Shown here one piece after another: positions 60,091-64,000 of a stretch of DNA of 64,000 nt. The position numbers and the translations under genes were made by a program. The DNA comes from Chelativorans sp. Its GTDB lineage: Bacteria; Pseudomonadota; Alphaproteobacteria; Rhizobiales; Rhizobiaceae. Position 1 is the stretch's first letter; each line of letters opens with the position of its first letter. A model generated the notes under the pieces. The model was not told the DNA's origin and did not search any database. It worked only from the letters and a program-made list of their open reading frames with translations. The stretch covers positions 1-64,000 of the forward strand of contig NZ_JAPSLH010000008.1 in NCBI RefSeq assembly GCF_031180965.1, given 5' to 3'.

Positions 60091-60600
60091 TCAGGAGACC
60101 TGAATCTTTCGCCGGGTCTCTTCCTCGGCGAGGCGCTGCTGGAACATGCGCGCAAAATCGATCGGATCGATCATCAGCGGTGGGAATCCGCCGTTGCGGG
60201 TGGCGTCCGCGACGATCTGCCGTGCGAAGGGGAAGAGAAGACGCGGGCACTCAATGAACAGCAGGGGAAGCATGTGCTCCTGCGCAAAGCCCTGAATGCG
60301 GAACACGCCGCCATAGACGAGCTCCACGTTGAAGAGGACACCGCCATCCGCTTCTGCCCGCGCGTTAAGCGTAAGAAGCACATCGTAATCAGTGCCACCC
60401 AGAGGGTTTGCGTTCACATTCACATTGATGTTGATGGCCGGCGCCTTGTCACGCGGGCGCAGCGACTGAGGCGCCCCGGGGCTCTCGAAAGAGAGGTCCT
60501 TTATATACTGGGTCAGTACGTTGAGGCTCGCCGGCACCGAATTGCCGTTTTTTGTTTCGGCAGGTTTCGCGTCGTCTTTTTCTCTGGGCTTTTCGGCCAT
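60091..60600 (-). CDS. secB: Protein-export chaperone SecB
   Basis: A 169-residue homotetrameric chaperone that hands unfolded precursors to SecA. Typical stretches are [40 protein letters not shown] and [33 protein letters not shown]. The N-terminus is charged and probably disordered. Confidence 0.96.
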   Translation of the reverse strand: MAEKPREKDDAKPAETKNGNSVPASLNVLTQYIKDLSFESPGAPQSLRPRDKAPAININVNVNANPLGGTDYDVLLTLNARAEADGGVLFNVELVYGGVFRIQGFAQEHMLPLLFIECPRLLFPFARQIVADATRNGGFPPLMIDPIDFARMFQQRLAEEETRRKIQVS

Positions 60601-60698
60601 ACGCCTATCCTCAAGGGCGCCTGAAGGCGCGGGGAAAATTGAGCGGCTTGGCTACCACGGTGACTGCGGCCTGACAAGGTTTCCAGGCCGGGTTAGCT

Positions 60699-61184
60699 TC
60701 AATCCTGCCGCCGGATGGGCGCTCGCCACGGCGAGCCCTTCTCATCCTCGGTTGAATAGTCGCCTATGTCGAGGTCTATCGTCTTTCCCTGCGGGCTCGC
60801 GCGATCGCGCCTTTGCATCCTCCCTAGAACGATGATTCGGCTGCGGACAAATCGCCAGAGGGCATCGCGTAGGGGAGGGATGAATAGCAACAGCCCAAGC
60901 GCATCGGTCACGAAGCCCGGCGTAAGCAGCAGCAGGCCGGCAACGAGGATCATGACGCCATGCACCAGTTCGCGGCCAGGCAGTCGGTGTGCCTCAAGGT
61001 CGCGCCGCATGCGGGAGAGAACTGCAAATCCCTGGATGCGCAGCAGGATGGAGCCTGCCACCGCGGTTGCAAGCACCAGCCCAAGCGTCGCAAAAGGTCC
61101 GATATACCCGCCTACCCAGATGAACACGACGATTTCGAGCAGCGGGATGGCGAGCAAAAGAAACGGGATGATGGTGAAACGCAC
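60699..61184 (-). CDS. fxsA: FxsA-family membrane protein
   Basis: A 161-residue protein with three or four transmembrane helices. Signature parts: IPLLEIVVFIWVGGYIGPFATLGLVLATAVAGSILLRIQG and GVMILVAGLLLLTPGFVTDALGLLLFIPPLR. E. coli FxsA is tied to exclusion of phage T7 by F plasmid; the normal role is unknown. It starts with GTG. It is divergent from the Tim44-type gene (176 bases). Confidence 0.92.
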   Translation of the reverse strand: MRFTIIPFLLLAIPLLEIVVFIWVGGYIGPFATLGLVLATAVAGSILLRIQGFAVLSRMRRDLEAHRLPGRELVHGVMILVAGLLLLTPGFVTDALGLLLFIPPLRDALWRFVRSRIIVLGRMQRRDRASPQGKTIDLDIGDYSTEDEKGSPWRAPIRRQD

Positions 61185-61360
61185 GGCTCTGGACTAACCT
61201 CTTGCCTTCAAACTTCTGTAAGAGACACATAGGGTCGTGCGTCAGCGATTTGAATGATTGCCTCGCGCGTTCTATATGCATTGTTTGCGGCGCCGCCATG
61301 CTTTCATTCCGGGGGCGGCTTGCTCGGCAGGCACAAGAAGCGGCTTCTCTGGCGGACGAT

Positions 61361-62074
61361 ATGGAATTTTTCGATTTCGGCACGATTTTCTTTCTGGTCG
61401 CAGCGGTTGTGATCTTCTTCCAGCTGCGCAACGTGCTCGGCCGGCGGACCGGCAATGAACGGCCGCCCTTCGATCCATATACGGCGAGCCGCACACGCCC
61501 CGCGGAACCGGGCAAAACAGCGAAGAATGATACGGTCGTATCGCTGCCCCGGCGCAAAACGCCGGCCGAGTCTCTGGAGGAACGTTACAAGGTCATCGAC
61601 AGCGTCGCCCAGCCGGGAACGGAACTCAACAGAGGGCTGCGCGCCATCAAGGACGCGGATCCGTCATTTGACCCGAAGAGCTTTGTCGACGGCGCGAAGC
61701 TCGCCTATGAAATGATCGTCATGGCCTATGCCGATGGCGACCGTCGCACTTTGAAGAATCTGCTTTCCCGCGAGGTGTATGAAGGGTTTGTCTCGGCTAT
61801 CGATGAGCGCGAGAAACGGTCCGAAAAGATCGAATCGTCCTTTGTAGGCATCGACAAGGCGGCGATCGTCGGGGCCGAGATGAAGGGCCATGAGGCCCAT
61901 GTCACCTTGCGTATCGTCAGCGAGCTGATCTCGGCCACCCGTGATAGCGCCGGCAGTGTCATAGATGGCGATCCGGAAACTGTGGCCGAGGTGAAGGACG
62001 TGTGGACCTTTGCCCGCGATACGCGTTCCCGGGATCCCAACTGGAAATTGGTGGCAACCGAAGCTGAAGAATAG
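61361..62074 (+). CDS. Tim44-domain membrane protein
   Basis: A 237-residue protein with one N-terminal membrane anchor (DFGTIFFLVAAVVIFFQLRNVLG) and a C-terminal Tim44/Tim44-like domain (FDPKSFVDGAKLAYEMIVMAYADGDRRTLKNLLSREVYEGF). Bacterial relatives (TimA in Caulobacter) are thought to be membrane-linked, with unclear function. The ATG at 61361 gives the normal MEFFDFGTIFF start; the frame is open upstream. Confidence 0.92.
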   Translation: MEFFDFGTIFFLVAAVVIFFQLRNVLGRRTGNERPPFDPYTASRTRPAEPGKTAKNDTVVSLPRRKTPAESLEERYKVIDSVAQPGTELNRGLRAIKDADPSFDPKSFVDGAKLAYEMIVMAYADGDRRTLKNLLSREVYEGFVSAIDEREKRSEKIESSFVGIDKAAIVGAEMKGHEAHVTLRIVSELISATRDSAGSVIDGDPETVAEVKDVWTFARDTRSRDPNWKLVATEAEE

Positions 62075-62122
62075 CTCAGCCGTGGAACGGCGGGTGCCGC
62101 AGATAGAGACGGAGGGGCTCCG

Positions 62123-63232
62123 GTGAGCCTTTCTAAGGTTTTTCTGCTCACCCGTTTCGAGGATATGCCGGGTTGGACAGAAGATGCCGGCCTCCCCGAA
62201 GCGCTTTTAGCCTTTGCGCGCTGTGGAGCGCATGCCGAGCAGAGGACGTATAGAACCGGCGGCCTTGGAGTGGCCTTCGATTCCTTCGCCGCGGCGTATG
62301 CGGAAGCGCGGCGCCTTGAGCACCCCGTCGGGTTGCAAACCGCGCAGGATTTTTTCCTACGTCATTTTTCTCCTTTCTACGTGCAGGCGGATGCTGGCGA
62401 GCGCGGTTTTGTGACCGCCTATTATGAGCCGGAAGCGGAGGCTTCACCCGTGCGCACAGAGCAATTCACGGTGCCACTCTACCGCCGCCCGGATGATCTC
62501 ATCGACATTGATGACCACAACCGCCCGGAGGGTTTCGATCCGTACTTCGCCTTCGCACGGCGTGAGGGTGGAACTTTGCGTCCCTATCATGACCGGCAGG
62601 CAATCGACAGCGGTGCGCTCGAGGGTGAAGGCCTGGAGCTCTGCTGGCTGACAGACCGCGTCGATGCCTTCTTCATCCATGTGCAGGGCGCGGCACGGTT
62701 CACTATGACCGACGGGAGCCGAATGCGGCTCACCTATGCAGCGAAAACTGGGCATCGCTTCACCGGTATCGGTCGGTACTTGGCGGATATGGGCGAAATT
62801 CCCCCCGAAGGAGTTACGATGCAGTCGATCCGCGCCTGGCTGGCGGCCAATCCACACCGTCAGGACGAGATCCTCTGGAAGGACCGCTCTTACATATTCT
62901 TTCGCGAGACTCCGCTCGGCGATCCTGAGCTAGGGCCAATCGCGGCCGCCAAAGTGCAGCTCCAGCCGGGCCGGTCGATCGCGGTCGACCGTCTTCTCCA
63001 CACCTTCGGCACCCCCTTTTTCATCCACGCTCCGGAGATCCAGCATGTGGACGGACGGCCGTTTAGCAGGCTCATGATTGCGCAGGACACCGGCTCAGCG
63101 ATCACCGGTTCCGCGCGCGCGGATCTCTTCATCGGCACTGGGGCGCAGGCGGGTGAAATTGCCGGCACGATCCGGCATTCCGCAGATTTCTATGCTCTAT
63201 TGCCCCGAAGCCTGGTAGGGGCCGAGCCGTGA
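62123..63232 (+). CDS. mltA: Membrane-bound lytic transglycosylase A (MltA) with 3D domain
   Basis: A 369-residue peptidoglycan-cleaving enzyme. The MltA domain has GFVTAYYEPEAEASPVRTEQFTVPLYRRPDDL and VDAFFIHVQGAARFTMTDGSRMRLTYA; the C-terminal 3D domain with the active aspartate is MIAQDTGSAITGSARADLFIGTG. It starts with GTG after GAGGGG. I see no signal peptide or lipobox in the sequence that can be translated ahead of the domain. Its stop overlaps the Smr gene (ATGA). Confidence 0.93.
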   Translation: MSLSKVFLLTRFEDMPGWTEDAGLPEALLAFARCGAHAEQRTYRTGGLGVAFDSFAAAYAEARRLEHPVGLQTAQDFFLRHFSPFYVQADAGERGFVTAYYEPEAEASPVRTEQFTVPLYRRPDDLIDIDDHNRPEGFDPYFAFARREGGTLRPYHDRQAIDSGALEGEGLELCWLTDRVDAFFIHVQGAARFTMTDGSRMRLTYAAKTGHRFTGIGRYLADMGEIPPEGVTMQSIRAWLAANPHRQDEILWKDRSYIFFRETPLGDPELGPIAAAKVQLQPGRSIAVDRLLHTFGTPFFIHAPEIQHVDGRPFSRLMIAQDTGSAITGSARADLFIGTGAQAGEIAGTIRHSADFYALLPRSLVGAEP

Positions 63233-63768
63233 AACCCGGCGGCCCGAAGCGGCTGACCGATGAGGACCGCATACTTTGGGGCCGCGTCGCGCGCTCTGCG
63301 ATTCCACTCCCCGGCAAAAAACATCCGGAGGAAGCCCTCCCCCTGCCGGAAGAAAAGGAGCATCAGCCCCCCACCTCAGCCGAGCCGGCGCCGCAGGTTC
63401 CCGGCCATCCAATACCCCCGCGGCAGCGGCATCCCCGCCGTCTCGATGCGCCCACCACCGAAAAGCTGGCACGCGGCCGCCTCGACATTGCCGGCCGAGT
63501 GGATCTTCATGGCCTCACGCAGACGGAAGCTCATGCGCTTCTCCTCTCGTTCCTGCGCCAAGCCCTTGCTGAGAAGCGCCGATATGTTTTGGTGATCACA
63601 GGAAAGGGAACGTCGCGCGGCGAAGGGGTGCTGCGCCGCGTGGTGCCGCAATGGTTCTCCACGCCACCTTTTTCCGAGATCGTCGGCGGCTACGAGGAGG
63701 CCGCGCGCCATCATGGTGGGGGCGGCGCGCTCTATATCCGCCTGCGCAAGAGCGAGGGCCAGCGGTGA
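63229..63768 (+). CDS. Smr-domain protein
   Basis: A 179-residue protein with a C-terminal Smr (MutS2-related) domain: DLHGLTQTEAHALLLSFLRQA, the VITGKGTSRGEGVLRRVV loop and GGGGALYIRLRK. The N-terminal half is charged and Pro-rich and probably unstructured. Smr domains are endonucleases or nucleic-acid binders. It is coupled to mltA upstream and the regulator downstream. Confidence 0.92.
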   Translation: MKPGGPKRLTDEDRILWGRVARSAIPLPGKKHPEEALPLPEEKEHQPPTSAEPAPQVPGHPIPPRQRHPRRLDAPTTEKLARGRLDIAGRVDLHGLTQTEAHALLLSFLRQALAEKRRYVLVITGKGTSRGEGVLRRVVPQWFSTPPFSEIVGGYEEAARHHGGGGALYIRLRKSEGQR

Positions 63769-64000
63769 CGCCTTTCGCGACGAAAGTGCGCGCCCTTCGC
63801 CGGGCCCGAGGCGTGAGCCAAAAGGAGATGGCCGCTGCGCTCGGCGTCACTCCTGCCTACCTGTCGGCACTGGAACATGGCCGGCGGAGCCCGCCGAACT
63901 GGGCGCTCGTGCAGAAGATCATCGGCTATTTCAACGTGATCTGGGACGAGGCGGAGGAATTGCAGCGCCTGGCCGAGCTGTCCCATCCGCGCGTGGTTGT
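63765..64000 (+). CDS. XRE-family HTH regulator (cut by window end)
   Basis: Partial gene starting with GTG that overlaps the Smr gene by four bases. The visible 78 residues contain a helix-turn-helix (GVSQKEMAAALGVTPAYLSALEHG) and NWALVQKIIGYFNVIWDEAEEL, the typical XRE pattern. It continues beyond base 64000. Confidence 0.88.
   Translation, partial: MTPFATKVRALRRARGVSQKEMAAALGVTPAYLSALEHGRRSPPNWALVQKIIGYFNVIWDEAEELQRLAELSHPRVV

Overview
The window is a GC-rich stretch of bacterial chromosome, most likely from an alphaproteobacterium of the order Hyphomicrobiales (Rhizobiales), perhaps near Mesorhizobium or Chelativorans. This rests on the block hemE-hemJ-rho-mnmE-mnmG-rsmG-parA-parB, the split atpHAGDC operon without atpIBEF, an atpD with an Ala/Pro/Lys-rich N-terminal extension, a hemE-linked candidate origin and heavy use of overlapping ATGA junctions. 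Almost all the DNA is housekeeping sequence. I see no rRNA, no convincing tRNA, no insertion sequence, no prophage and no CRISPR array.

Layout. 1-431: no protein gene, but several strong hairpins. 432-4555: two small envelope proteins, asd, a VOC protein, pncA and a YggS-type PLP protein. 4681-13503: leuS-lptE, an acyltransferase, a stand-alone AAA ATPase, a transaldolase-like aldolase, priA and a small membrane protein. 13753-18862: atpHAGDC with a terminator; an inverted repeat of 'agcgaata' type separates atpD from atpC. 19013-21939: an uncharacterised minus-strand cluster for envelope proteins, including a ClpP-like exported protease. 22089-26800: a GNAT protein, sdhC-sdhA-sdhB with no sdhD between C and A, and an exported MsrA. 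26804-30740: an amino-acid dehydrogenase, an OsmC protein, a UbiH-type monooxygenase and TesB. 30756-32762: an NtrC site, a sigma-54 promoter, glnK, amtB and a terminator. 32950-38500: ftsK, a DUF72 protein, a small secreted protein and an orphan polytopic membrane protein. 38607-43231: a complete five-gene branched-chain-amino-acid-type ABC transporter. 43250-46942: soxR, fpr, two small membrane proteins and a PPi-type phosphofructokinase. 46989-55979: parB-parA-rsmG-mnmG-mnmE-rho-hemJ-hemE, with parS-like sites. 55980-56371: the probable replication origin. 56364-64000: ppsR, maf, aroE, coaE, dnaQ, secB, fxsA, a Tim44 protein, mltA, an Smr protein and a truncated XRE regulator.

How it fits together. 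The right third is an origin-proximal segregation and replication neighbourhood: ParABS, a DnaA-box cluster, and nearby dnaQ and coaE. The left and middle parts supply energy metabolism (F1 ATPase, complex II) and nitrogen assimilation (PII-AmtB under apparent NtrC/sigma-54 control). Two junctions break gene orders I expect from memory of related genomes. holA does not follow lptE, where only a well-placed ribosome binding site and a 17-codon ORF remain. sdhD is missing from sdhC-(D)-A-B. No large new system is obvious. The best candidates for new biology are the envelope protease cluster at 19013-21939, the missing sdhD, the hairpin-rich region at the left edge and the repeat that sits where atpC should have its ribosome binding site.
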